Of a stretch of DNA of 64,000 bases, positions 48,801 to 61,700 are shown one piece after another (positions within the stretch are counted from its first letter, which is position 1; each line of letters starts with the position of its first letter). The position numbers were made by a program, and so were the translations under genes. The DNA comes from Amphirosellinia nigrospora (lineage: Eukaryota; Ascomycota; Sordariomycetes; Xylariales; Xylariaceae): assembly GCA_004123355.1 (NCBI GenBank), contig SCHM01000002.1, positions 1,612,001 through 1,676,000 on the forward strand, written 5' to 3'. The notes beneath the pieces were generated by a model. That model was not told the DNA's origin. It worked only from the letters and a program-made list of their open reading frames with translations, and made no database searches.

Positions 48801-51800
48801 AAATTATTTAAGGTTAAAAGCTTTTAAATATATAGTTAAAAAATATAGTAAAAAAAATTAAAGCTTATTATTTAAAAACTAATAAAACTTTATATATTTT
48901 TTAATTATTAATTATTTATATAATTAAAACTAACGGTTTATAATATATAAATTTCGATATAAAGTTTTTTTAGTTTTATTTATTTATTATATAAAAAATA
49001 CGAAAAATAATACTATATAATAACTTTATATATATTTTTTATATTATATATTTTTATTTTTTTTATTAATTTAATAAATTTAGTAAGTTAGTTTAAACGT
49101 ATATATTAAAATAATATAAACAAGCTTTATTACGCGTTATATATTATATATTATTAAGCTAGCGGACTTAAATAGCCCGTTTAAATTAAAATTAAATAAA
49201 CTATTATTTAACGTAATTTTTTTTTTTTTTTTAGTTTATAGCTATTATTAAAAACGGTAAGTAAAATAAAAAGCTTTCGATTACGATTAAAAACTATTTT
49301 TTTTATAAGAAATAAAAAAATAAAATAATAAAAAAATCTTTTATAACGCGTTTTATAGTCGAATAATAAAACTATTTATTTATAACTTATTAATTTAAGT
49401 TTTTAAAATTAATTATAATAATTATTAATACTAAAACTTAGTTTTAAGCTTTTAGTTATAAGTTTTTATAATAAATAGTTTTATTTATAATTTTAATTAC
49501 GAATATTTTTATTTTTATATTTATTTTCGGGTATTTTTAATTTTAACATTGTTTTTATTTTATTTTTGTTTTTGCTTTTTTATTTAGTTCGAAATAAGGT
49601 ATATAGTTTGTTTTTTTTAATTAAAATATTGTTTTAAAGCTAGGTTTTTTTTCGTTAGTTTATTATTTATTTTTTATTAATAGTTTATTTTATAAATTAT
49701 TTTAGTTTTAATATTTTTTAATTAAATAAGCTTTTAATTTTATTATAGTATTTTTAAGATTAAATTTATTTATTATATTTTTTATTACGATTTTTATTTT
49801 TTTGTTAATACGGCGATTTATATTTAAAATATTTTTAATTTTTTTTATATTTGCTTATTATAAATTAATGTTTTTTTTTAGTTTTAAGCCTAGGTTTTTA
49901 TTTTTTTAATTTTATTTTCGAGTATAGTTTTTTTATTTTTATTTTTATTAAGCGTAGCTTATAATTTAAATATTTTTTTTTTAAGCATATTATAATTTAA
50001 TCGATTAATATAAGCGGATATTTTAAGTTAATTATTTTTTTTTCGAAAATATTTATTTTAGTCCGATTTTTAAAGATTTTTTTTAAAAGTTAGCTATAAA
50101 TTTTAAAAACTTTAATTTTTTTTTTTTGCTTTTATGTTTAATTTTATATTTATATATTTAAGCTTTTAATAAAACGTATTTTAATTTATAGCTATATTTT
50201 AAAATAATAATAATATTTTTATTTATAAAAATATAATTTAATTTTTATTTAAGCTTTTTTTTTTTAGTTTAAAACGTATTAATTTTTAAATAAAATTTAG
50301 CCGCTAATTTTTTTATTTTTTATTATTTTATTAGTTTTATTAAATTTTTTTTATAAGTTTTTAATTTTATTATAATAATAATAATTATTAACGGCTTTAT
50401 TAGTTTTAAGCTGGCAAAAATTTTAATTTTATTTTTTTAGTTTATTTTATAAAATAATAATTATAATAAGTTTTTTTTAGCTTTATTTTTAACTTTTGTT
50501 TAGTTATTATTAATTTAGTTTTTTAATTTTAAATGTTTTTTATTTTTTATTTTAATTTTTCGATTTTATTTTATAAAGTTTTATAATTTTATTTAAAATA
50601 TATATTTTTTTATTTTTTTTGTTTAGTTTTTTAATTATTAACGTAAAAATTTTATAATTTTTTAATTAAATTGCTAGATTTTCGATTTTAATTTTTACGC
50701 TACCGAAAAAATAATATTTATTTTTAAAAAAATAAATAATAATTATTTAAATAATATTTTTTATATATAGTTAGTTTTTTTAATATAATAAAATATATAT
50801 ATTAATTAAAGCTTTAAATAAAAAAATATAATTATATAATAATAAAATTATAATTTATTAATTTAATATTAATATAAATAATAATTAATAATTAATTTGT
50901 TTAAAATAATTTATTTTTATTTATTAATATTTTTATTATTAGTTTTAAAAATAGTTTAAATAGCTAAAAAATAAAAATTTTATAAATAATTATTAGATTA
51001 TATAATATATAATTTAAAATATTTTTATATTATAATAATATTAGTTTTAGTATATTTTAATTATATAATTTTTAATATTAAATTATTTTATAAAAAATAT
51101 TTAATTAAAAAAACTTAAAGTTTATAATAAAGCTTTTTATTTATTTAGTACGTTTTAATATTTAAATATAGTTTTTATTATTTTAAATATTTAGCTTTTA
51201 AATAGTTTATATAATTTTTGCTTATTAAATATTAATATAAAATAATTATTTTTTTAAATAATAAGCTAATTTAAATTTATTTTTTATAGCTATATTATTT
51301 TTATAGCTTTATAATTTATATTAATAATATATATTATTTTAAAATAATACTATTATATAATTATTTAATAAAACAGTTTAAAAAGTTCGTTAAAATAATT
51401 TAAAAGTTTAATAGTTTAAAATTTATAAAAAGCTTAGATATTATTATTATTAATAATAAAACTAATAATAAAAATTATTATTTAAAAAAACAAAGTAAGT
51501 TTTATTTTTAAATATATTTAATTTAAATAATATTAATAAAACTAGCTATTTAAATATATATTTTAATATAAAAAATATTTATAAAAAAGCTTTTTTTATT
51601 TGCTATTAAAATATAAAAAATATTTAGAATTTTTATAAAATTAATTAAAAACTAAAACGAATAATTATTTAAAAATATAAAATTTAAAAATTTAAATTAT
51701 CGAGCGTATAAAAAAAACTTTAGAAAATAATAAGCTAAAATTACTATAAACTATTTATTTGTTTTTTAATTATAAATATTTTATTTTTTATTTATATTAT

Positions 51801-52243
51801 TTTATTTTTAAAAAAATAACTAATTTATTATAAAATATTAATAAATTAGCTTTTAAAATAATAAATTATATTAATTTAAATATAATTAAAAAATATATTT
51901 TAATATATATATATAAACTTATATATAAAATTTGTTTATTTTATTATATATTAAAAGCTATTTAATTTATAATATTATTTATATTATATATAAAAAATAA
52001 TATATAATAATTTTAAAAAAACAGGTTAAAATAATATTTAAGTTTTTAATTTTAAGCTAGCAAATAAAATAATTAATAATTAAAAACGTTTAAAAATTAA
52101 ATTAAACAAACTAGCTAAATTTGTTTATATTTAGCTTTAATAGGTTTTAATATAAATTAATATAATATAAAAAGCTTAATCGAAAAAAAATTTTATTAAG
52201 TATAAATTAAAGTTTTTATAATATTAATAATAAATAATAGTAA

Positions 52244-52276
<33 letters not shown>

Positions 52277-53085
52277 ATTTTTAAAAAAAAAAACCGATAA
52301 ATATTAAAACTTTATAATAAAAAACTAATTAAATTAAAATTATAACGTTTTAAATAAAAATATATTATAGCTTATATTAAAATATAAATATATTATTTTT
52401 ATTAATTTATAATTATTTTTATTTATTAAATATTTAGTTTAAATTTTTAAAATAATATATTAATTAAAAAATAAATTTATTTTATAATAATATAGCTAAA
52501 ATATTATTATAGTTTATTTAGTAAAATTTAAATTTAATAAAAGCTTAAGTTATTTTTTTAACTTTAAATATTATTTTATATTTTTATTTTATTTTTTATA
52601 TTAGTTTTAGTTATAAATATATTTTATTTATTTTGGATTAATTTTTAGGTTTATTTAATTTTTTTATAAATTTTAGAAAAAGTTTATTTTTTTATTAATA
52701 TTATATACTTTAAATTAATAATAATATATTAAGCTTTATAATAATTTATAGCTATATTTTAATAAATTAATTTTATTTATTATTAAATTTATACGATTTA
52801 GCGTTTTAAATATTAAAAAAATATTTAAAATTTATATTATATTTATTATAAACATATATTTAATTAATTTTCGTTTTTATTATTTTTTAATAAAAATATT
52901 ATTAATTTATTATAAACAAAAATTAAACTATTTTAATATAATTATAATAATAAAGTTATTTAATATTATAACTATTATTATAATTTTTTAAAGTTATTTT
53001 ATTTTTAATATTTATTTATTTATAAAAACAAGCTTAATATAATAAATATTTATATTATTATTGCCGGTTTTTTTATAGTTTTTTT

Positions 53086-53470
53086 GCTTACTGTTTAAAA
53101 ATTTAGTTTTTATTTAAAATATAGCTTTTATTTAAAATAAAGTTTTAGCCTAAAAAAAATTACTAAAAAAAATATAACGTTTATTTAAATATAACTATAT
53201 AAATAAAATTTTTGCTTAAAAAAATATTGCCAAAAAATATAGCGTTTATTTAAAATATAATTATTATTTAAAACGAAATTTTGCTTAAAAAAATACTACT
53301 AAAAAAATATAACGTTTATTTAAAATATAGCTATTATTAAAACGAAGCTTTTGCTTAAAAAATATTACCGAAAAAATATAATATTTGTTTAAAATATAAC
53401 TATTATTTAAAACGAAGTTTTTGCTTAAAAAATATAGCGTTTATTTAAAATATAGCTTCGATTTTAAACG
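53086..53470. repeat. Minisatellite of about 70 bases, 5-6 copies
   Basis: The word TTTGCTTAAA recurs at 53211, 53280, 53350 and 53420, spaced 69-70 bases, with matching inner parts (ATAGCGTTTATTTAAAATATA and close variants, then AAAACGAA). Less perfect copies precede it from about 53086, and a partial copy ends near 53470. Copies differ mainly by C/T and G/A. The original function or parent element is unknown. Confidence 0.8.
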
Positions 53471-54075
53471 TAATATTTTTTAAAATAAAAACTTAGTTAA
53501 TATAGCTATAACGTTTATTATAACCCTTAATAACAACTTATTTAATATATCCGATTTATTTAATTTATCCGATTTATCCGATAATTATAAATAATAATAA
53601 GCTAAAAAATAAAAATATTATATATAGTTAATTATTTGTTTATTATTTTTATTAGGCCAAAATTATATATTAATTTATATTAAATATATTATAGTTAGGA
53701 TTTTATTATATAATATTATAATTATTTTAATAAATTAATATTTTGTTTTTTAATTTAGTTTTTTTTGATTTTTTAATTTAATATAACTAAAGAAATATAA
53801 CTCGGTATAACTATTATTATTATTTAAGTTTTAAATAAAAGCTTAAAATAATATTTAATACTATATATAATTAATTATAGCTTAAAAAAATATTAATAAA
53901 ATATTATTAGTTTTTTATTTAATATATATTATTTTTTTGTTTATTTAAGCTTATAATAGTTAGTTTTTTTATGCTTAAATAGTTTGTTTAATATTATTAA
54001 CTTTTATAACTATATTAAAAATTAAAATTAATTAAATTAAGTCGGAAAAACCGATCTAATTAATTTAAGCTAGTA

Positions 54076-54877
54076 GTTATAGTGAGTGCACTGTATGACT
54101 AGATCCTAATATAGCTACTAATAGAATGCCAAGCCTTTACCTTGGTATTTTATATCTTTTTATAGGGGGTTAGTGTAACTGTGTAGTGGCCAGGAACGCC
54201 AATCGTGATATACTGTAGCTTGTAGGTTCGAGCCTTATAGGTGGTAAAAGGCCTAGCTTTTTCTGGGTGCGTATATTGGTTACTTCTTTTAGTATATAGG
54301 TGCCTTAAACGCTTCGACTTAGTAGCCCTACTTAACTGCCCCCGTGGAGGGGGGAGGAAAAGGGGGCTAGGGTTTAAGGGAACTGAACTTTATGTAAAGA
54401 GGGGGAAGTTATAGTGAGTATATTATATAACTAGATCTTAATATAGCTATTAAAAATGTTAAGCTTTTATTTAGTATTTTATATTTTTTTTATAGGGGTT
54501 AATATAACTATGTAATGGCTAAAAACGTTAATCGTAACAATATTAAAGTATTATAGGCTTATAGGTTTAAGCTTTATAATAAAAAAGCCTAGCTTTTCTA
54601 AGTGCGTATATTAGTTATTTCTTTAGTATATAAATGCTTTAAACGCTTTAACCTAGCAGCTTTACTTAACTACTTTTATAAAAGGGGGGAAAAAAAAAAG
54701 CTAAGGTTTAAAAGAATAAACCTTATATAAAAAAGAGGAAGTTATAATAAATATACTATATAACGATTTTAATATAGCTACTAATAAAATACCAAACTTT
54801 TATTTTAATATTTTATTTTTTTTATAAAGGGTTAACGCAACTATATAGTAGCTAAGAACGTTAATTGTGACACTAGT
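54076..54877 (+). mobile_element. Tandem array of a 332-base tRNA-like SINE unit (2.4 copies)
   Basis: Three head-to-tail copies start with GTTATA[GA]T at 54076, 54408 and 54741; the third stops after about 137 bases. In copy 1 a stretch TAGTGTAACTGTGTAGTGG (54171-54189) resembles an A box, and GGTTCGAGCC (54225-54234) matches the tRNA B box, 40-55 bases apart as in pol III promoters. A full cloverleaf does not close, so this is tRNA-derived at most. Copy 1 has normal G+C, while copies 2 and 3 differ from it almost only by C-to-T and G-to-A, at partly different sites. No protein is coded. No clear target-site duplication was found. Confidence 0.6.
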
Positions 54878-55369
54878 TATTATAAATGTACGATTAATTA
54901 TATAATATTAAGTATTTTAAACTTTTAGGTTTATTCGTATAAAACCTTTATTTATATATTAGTTTTTAACTATAACTTTAGTTATTTTTTTTTTTAATTA
55001 CTTTCGATTTATATTAAAATATAAGATTTAATAAGCTTTAATAAGCTTTAATAGGTTTAAGTAGTTTTTGCATATAATATATTAAAATAACAATAAAAAT
55101 AATAATAATAATATAATAATAATATTGTAATAATAATATATATAATAATAATAATACGTTTAATAATTATAGTATTAATAATAGTAATATAATTTATAGC
55201 TGCTAATAAAAAGATTTATAAACGTTATTTAATTTTGTTTAAATCGAACTTATTAAAAACTTTTTTAAGAATTTTTATATTTAAGAATTTTTATAAATTT
55301 AACCGTATTATAAAGGCTTAAATAAAAAGCTTAAAATAAATTTAATTAAATAATAAAGAATTATAATAT

Positions 55370-55770
55370 TAAAAGGGCTATATATTTTAAGTTTTTATTT
55401 TTTTAAAAGGAGGATTTATGCTTTTTATGCTTAGAATTTTCTTTTTTCTTATAGTTGAGGTGTTATAAGGGCTTTAATTAAAGGCTTAGGAATAGCTTTA
55501 TTTTTTTAGATCTAATAATTAGCTATGCGTTAAAAGACTTTTTATTTTTAGATTTTTTTTTAGAGGGCTTAAGACCTAACTAGCTTATATATACACAGAT
55601 TTTAGGCTACCTTAATAGACCTCCGTTAGGCCTATGTAGCTAATATAACCTAAAAGGGAACAAATAAACAAGCTATAGCCAAGGGCTAAAATCTATATAA
55701 TATGAGGTCCCTTATAGGACTAAGATCTAAAAACCTATATAGCCAAAAAAACAAGTGTTTTAATATTCGA
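55370..55770. other. Less-mutated island inside the AT-rich block
   Basis: Here G and C return (for example GGCTACCTTAATAGACCTCC and GAGGTCCCTTATAGGACTAA), and CA words such as ACACAG and AAACAAGC are present. No gene is recognised. It may be a late insertion, or a single-copy or short stretch that escaped RIP. Confidence 0.5.
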
Positions 55771-58700
55771 GTTTAGCTTAGTATTTGTTTTTAAAACTTA
55801 TAATAATTTCGTATAACCGCTTTAGTTTTATAAAATAATATTTAGCGAATTTTATATATAACTTTATATAGTATATTTATATATTTAGTTAAAGTCCGTA
55901 TAATAAACCGGGTTTTATTTATAATATTTAAAAATAATATAAAACTAATTTAATACGATTTTTTTTTATTTTTATTTAAAAAGTTTTAACTATTTTTATT
56001 TAGTAACGTATTAATAATGTTAAATTATATTAGTTTTTAATTTTTTTTATTTTAGTTTAATAATTTTAGTTGTTTTTATATTTAGCTTTTAAAAAATATA
56101 GCGAATAAATAGTTTATATTTTTTAAAGAATATTTTTTGCTTTATTTAAACAAAAATAAATTTTTAAGCAATAAATAAAAAAAACAAAAAAATAACTTTT
56201 TAAAATATTATATTTAAAATAAATAATAGTTATTTTAAAGCTTTTTTATTATTTAAATATATAAATATTTAAATAATAAATAATAATATATTTAAGCAAA
56301 AATAAAGCTTTAATAATAATACTAAATTATATATAAAATTTATAAATAAACTAATAAGCAATATAAATATATATAAGTTTAATAATTAATATTATTAAGT
56401 TATAATTTATTAATATATGTTTAAGTATTTTTTTATATTTTTTTTAATATAATATTAATAAATATAATTAATATAAAATTTATATAATTGTTTTATTTTT
56501 ATATAATATTTATTATAAATTTTAAGTATATAAAAGTAATAAGCTTTTTTTATTTATTAAGCTTTTTAAAATACTTATATAAGGTTATTTTAATTATATA
56601 TAAAAATTTAATATTTATATAAATTATTTTAACTATATACGGAAATTTTGCTTTATTATTTATACGCTTTATAATAATAGCTATATTAATTAAATTTTAG
56701 TAAAAATAAATATTATTTTTATAAAATAATAATAATAATTTTATATTTTTTAATATTATAGTTTTATATGTTTGTTTTATATTTATTAAGTATAAATATA
56801 GTATTTATTAAATATTTGTTTTTATTATAATTAAAATTATTTTAGCGTTAATTAAAAGTTTTATAGCTATAAACTTAAATATATTTTTTAATATTATTTA
56901 TATAAGTTTTAAATTTAGTTTTAATATAATTTTACTAATAAAAGCCGAACTTTTTATTAATAGCGTTAATTAAAGTTATTAAAAAAGTATAAGCTATAAT
57001 TTTTTTTAATAATTTATTATAGTATATTTTATAGTATTAAAAAGTTTACTAGTTTTTTATTTAATATTATATATATTATTTATTTATATTTAAAACGTTT
57101 AAATAAAAAAAGTTTAAATAGCTTTTAAATAAAATTTATTATAATTTATTTAATTTAATATTTTAAGTTGTTATACGGCTATAAATCGAAAAAGTTTTTA
57201 TTACTACTTTTAAAAAGCTTATTTTAAAAAATTTATAATTAAATTTAAAAACGGTAATTTTATTATTTATTAAGTATTATTTAATATATTTAAATATATA
57301 TTAAAATAAAAATTTAAATATTATTGCTAATAATATAAATAAAAATTCGGATAATTTTATAAATATTATAAAAAAATTTAAGCTATATTATTATAATATA
57401 ATTATTTTATAATAGTAAATAAATCTTTTATATAGTTTATTTTTGTATTTTTAGTTTTAATTATAATTTTAATATTATTATATATATTTATTATTATAAC
57501 TAGCTAGCTATATTTTTAAAAGGATTAAAGAGAAAAAATTATAATTAATAATGGTTTATTTATTAGTTATTATTAAAAAAGGGGGGGGGTAAATAAACTA
57601 ACCTTTATATATAACTAATTAGTTATATAGCTTATATATGCTTTAAAATATATTATGTTTTTAATAGTTTTATATTAGTTAATAAAAAGAAAAGCAAAAA
57701 AAAAAAAAAAAAAAACCAAATTATATATATAGCTTTATAAGTTTATAAATATTATTAGTATAACTTTTTTAGATTAATTAAATAAACGTAAAAATAAATT
57801 TACTTGCTTAAAATATAAAGATAAAAATAATTAATAATATTTATATTATATTTTTATTGTTTAATTATATTTAAATTTAAAAATTATAAATTTTAAGTAA
57901 AGCTATAATATAATTATAATTTATATAAGCAAGATTATTTACTAGTAAATAAAAAGCCGTTTTTTTTTTATTTTTGTTTTTGTTTTTTAAAGCTTAAAGC
58001 TATTATAATATATAAACTTAAAAAAATTATATAGTTTATTTATTTAAAGCTTAAAATAAATAGCTAAAAACTATTTTAAAATATTTTATTTTTATATTAA
58101 GTTTATTATTATAATATAATAAAGTTTAAAAATTTAAAATAAAAAAAAAATATAAAGCTTTAATTATAGTATATATTAAAGGCTATATATTAATATTAAA
58201 TTAATATATATTATTTATTTTAAATAAAATATTTTAAGCGATTATTTTTATATTTTTTTTAGTTTATTATATTTTAAAATAAACTATAATATTAAAAACT
58301 AATAATAAACTTTTATATATTTATATAAGTTATTAAAAAGCTTATTAAATTTTTTATAATATAGTATAAAATATTATTAACTTTTATAAACTAAATATAT
58401 ATTAATATAAATATTGTTTATAATAATTATATATTAATTGTTTTTATTTTTATTATAATAATAAATATTTATATTGTTTTATTATTATTTTTATTATTAT
58501 TTTATAGCTATTATTTAATAAAGCATTTTTTTCTAATATATTAATTAATTTTACGTAAAATATATTCCGGGTATTATATATATATAAATAAATATATTAT
58601 TATTATAAGCTTATATTTTATATATTTTTTTATATTTTTTTTATTTATTATTAGTTTTTTTAGCTTTAAAGCCGCCGAATATAAAAACGTACTAATTATA

Positions 58701-61700
58701 TCGAATATAATATAATTAAATAAAATAAAAAATACTATTTAATTATATAAAATTATTTTTTAAATTAAAAAGTATATTTTAAAAAGCTAGTAAATTTTAT
58801 AAATATTATTAATATTTTATGTTTAATTATATAATATTTATATAATTAAAAAAATTAATTAAGTTTATTAATAGTTTTATTATTTTATTAATAAAATATT
58901 ATATTATAAATAATAATTATTAATTTTATTTTATTTTTTATAAGCTTTTATATTATTATTTAAAGTAGCTTTTAATATTTTAAAAAAATATAGTTTAAAA
59001 ATTTTTTTTATTAAAATAAAAAATATTTTGCTAAAAATTAAAAAAATAATAAATATATAATATAAAAAAAAAGCATAAAATAATTATTAAATAAATTTTT
59101 CGTAGAATAAATTATTTTAACGAAATATTAATAAGCATTAATAAAAAATTATTATATTTTTTATAATTTTTTTTCGAGTTTTAGCTTTAAAAACCGTATT
59201 TAAAATATATTAGCTAAAAGTTTAGCAAAGTTTTTATATATTTATTTTATAGGCTAAAAATATTCTTTATAGTTTATATTATATATAAAAGCTTAAATAT
59301 TTAAGCTATAATTTTAAAGCAAAAAGGTGCGTTTTTTTAGTATTATAATAGTAAAGGTTTTATTATAAAAAAAAACTATAAACTAATAATAAAAAAATAA
59401 TAAAAGCAAAAAAATTTAATATAATATTAGCGTTAGCATTTTAATATAGTTATATTAACTATAATAATAAAAACCCCGTTAATATTATATATAATTTTTA
59501 CTGGTTTTTTATTATTATAAAGTATAAAGTTATATGTTTAAATTATTAGCTTTTTAATTATAGCTTTTTTTTTTTAAAAAAAACGGTTTAATTTTAATTA
59601 AAAAATTATATAATATATTATTTTAAGCGTAAACGTAAATTATATTAAAAGTTTTTTTTTAAAATTAAATAAGCTATAATTATAAATATTTTAATTAGTT
59701 TATAAACGCTAAAGCTAGAAATTTTATTATTTAGGTTAAATTAAATTTATATAATTGTTTATATATTTTTAAACGTATTATTATATTTAATTTTTAGTTA
59801 GTTTTTTAATATAAATAAAAATATTCGATAATAGTAGCTTTAAAGTTATAAAAATATAGTTTTTATTTTATTAAAGCGATTTTTTACGTATTATTATTTG
59901 CTAAGCTTTTGTTTTAGTTATTGTTTTAGTTAGCGCGTAATTATTAATTTTATTTTTATATCCTATATTTCGGTAAATTTTTTTGCGATACGTTATTATT
60001 TATATATTATTATTGTTATTATTATTGCTATTATTATTATTATTGTTTTTATTATTATTTTTATTTTTTGTTTTTTTTATTAACGTTAGTTTATTTATAT
60101 AGCGGTAGTAATATTATAACGTTAGTTTTTATAATAATTAATCGTTATAAAAGTTACCGGAAAAATAATTAAAAATTAAGCTATAGCTATAAAAATATAA
60201 TTTAAATTAAAAGCTTTAGTTATTATATTTATTTAGAAGTATTATTAATAAATGCTTATATATATATTAAACGTTTATAATATATTTATTAAATTTAAAG
60301 CTTTATATTAGTTTATTTAAATATTTTTAAATTAAATTAGCGGCTTAAAAGGTTTATAAAAGCTACTAAAGCGGCTTTAAATATATTTTATAATTAAGAA
60401 TAATATATTTAAGCTATTTTTTATAGCGCTTATTAAATAATTTTTTTATTTATAACTTAAAGTTATAAATATTAATATAAAATAATTTATAATTATTTTT
60501 AAAAAAAAATATTATATTGTTTTATTTTATAGTTTTTATATATATATAAAAATAGAATTATTATATATTATCGTTATTTTAGCACTTATTTAAAATATAT
60601 AAAAAAATTAATATTAAGTATTATATATAAAAAGTTATTTATAATAAATAAATTATTTATATATAACAAGGTATACTAGTTAAATATTTAAAGTAAGCAA
60701 GGTTAAATAGCTTATAGTAATTAATCCGGTATAATATTTTATATAGTGAAAATATTACCTTTTATTATTAACTTTTAGTACGTTATATAGCTATTTTTTT
60801 TAGTTTATTTTAGTTTTTTATACGCTATATTTTTTATAGTCCTAAAACTAGTAGTTGTTTTTATAGCATAAGTAATATAGTTTAAAAAGAAGCTATAAAT
60901 AATATATTAACTAGCTAAATATATAAACTTAAACTTTATAGCTAATTAAACTAAATAAATATTTATAAAATTATATATTTAAGCGTAATTTATTTTTTAA
61001 CAAACGGTTGTTTTAAGTTGTTATATTTTAGTTTTATATTTTTATATTTTTTTTTATTATACGCTTTTTTATTATTTTAATTATATTTATAGTTTAAAAA
61101 TATTATTAGGTTTTTTGTTTTTTTATTATTATTATTACTACTATTTTTTTATTTTATATCCGCTTTAAACCGATTTATATTAATTATTATATTTTTATTT
61201 TTTTTATTTTTTATAAATATATATATATATAAAATAAAATAATAAATAATAATAATAAATATTAGTTTAATATTAAATTAAAAAACGTTTTATATTATAG
61301 TATTATTTTTATTGTTTTATTATATTTATTTTATATATAAATTAATTTTTAAATGTTTTATTTAATTTAAAATTAAAATAATTTTTAAAAATTCGAAAGT
61401 TTTATATAGTTTGTTTAATATTTTAATTTAAAAATACGGATTATAATATTATAATATAAAATAACTATATATTATATATATTATATTTTTTAATAGCTTA
61501 ATATTTTATTTTTATAATAAACGTTTTTTTTATTTTTTTTTATTAATTATATGTTTTTTTTTATTATTTAATATATATTTAATTATTTTTATAAATAAAG
61601 TTTTAAAAAGTTTATTTATTAATAATAAATTATTAATAAAAAATATATAATAAAAAAATAAATTTTTATATAGTTTAAACGAAATTTTAAACTTTACGAT

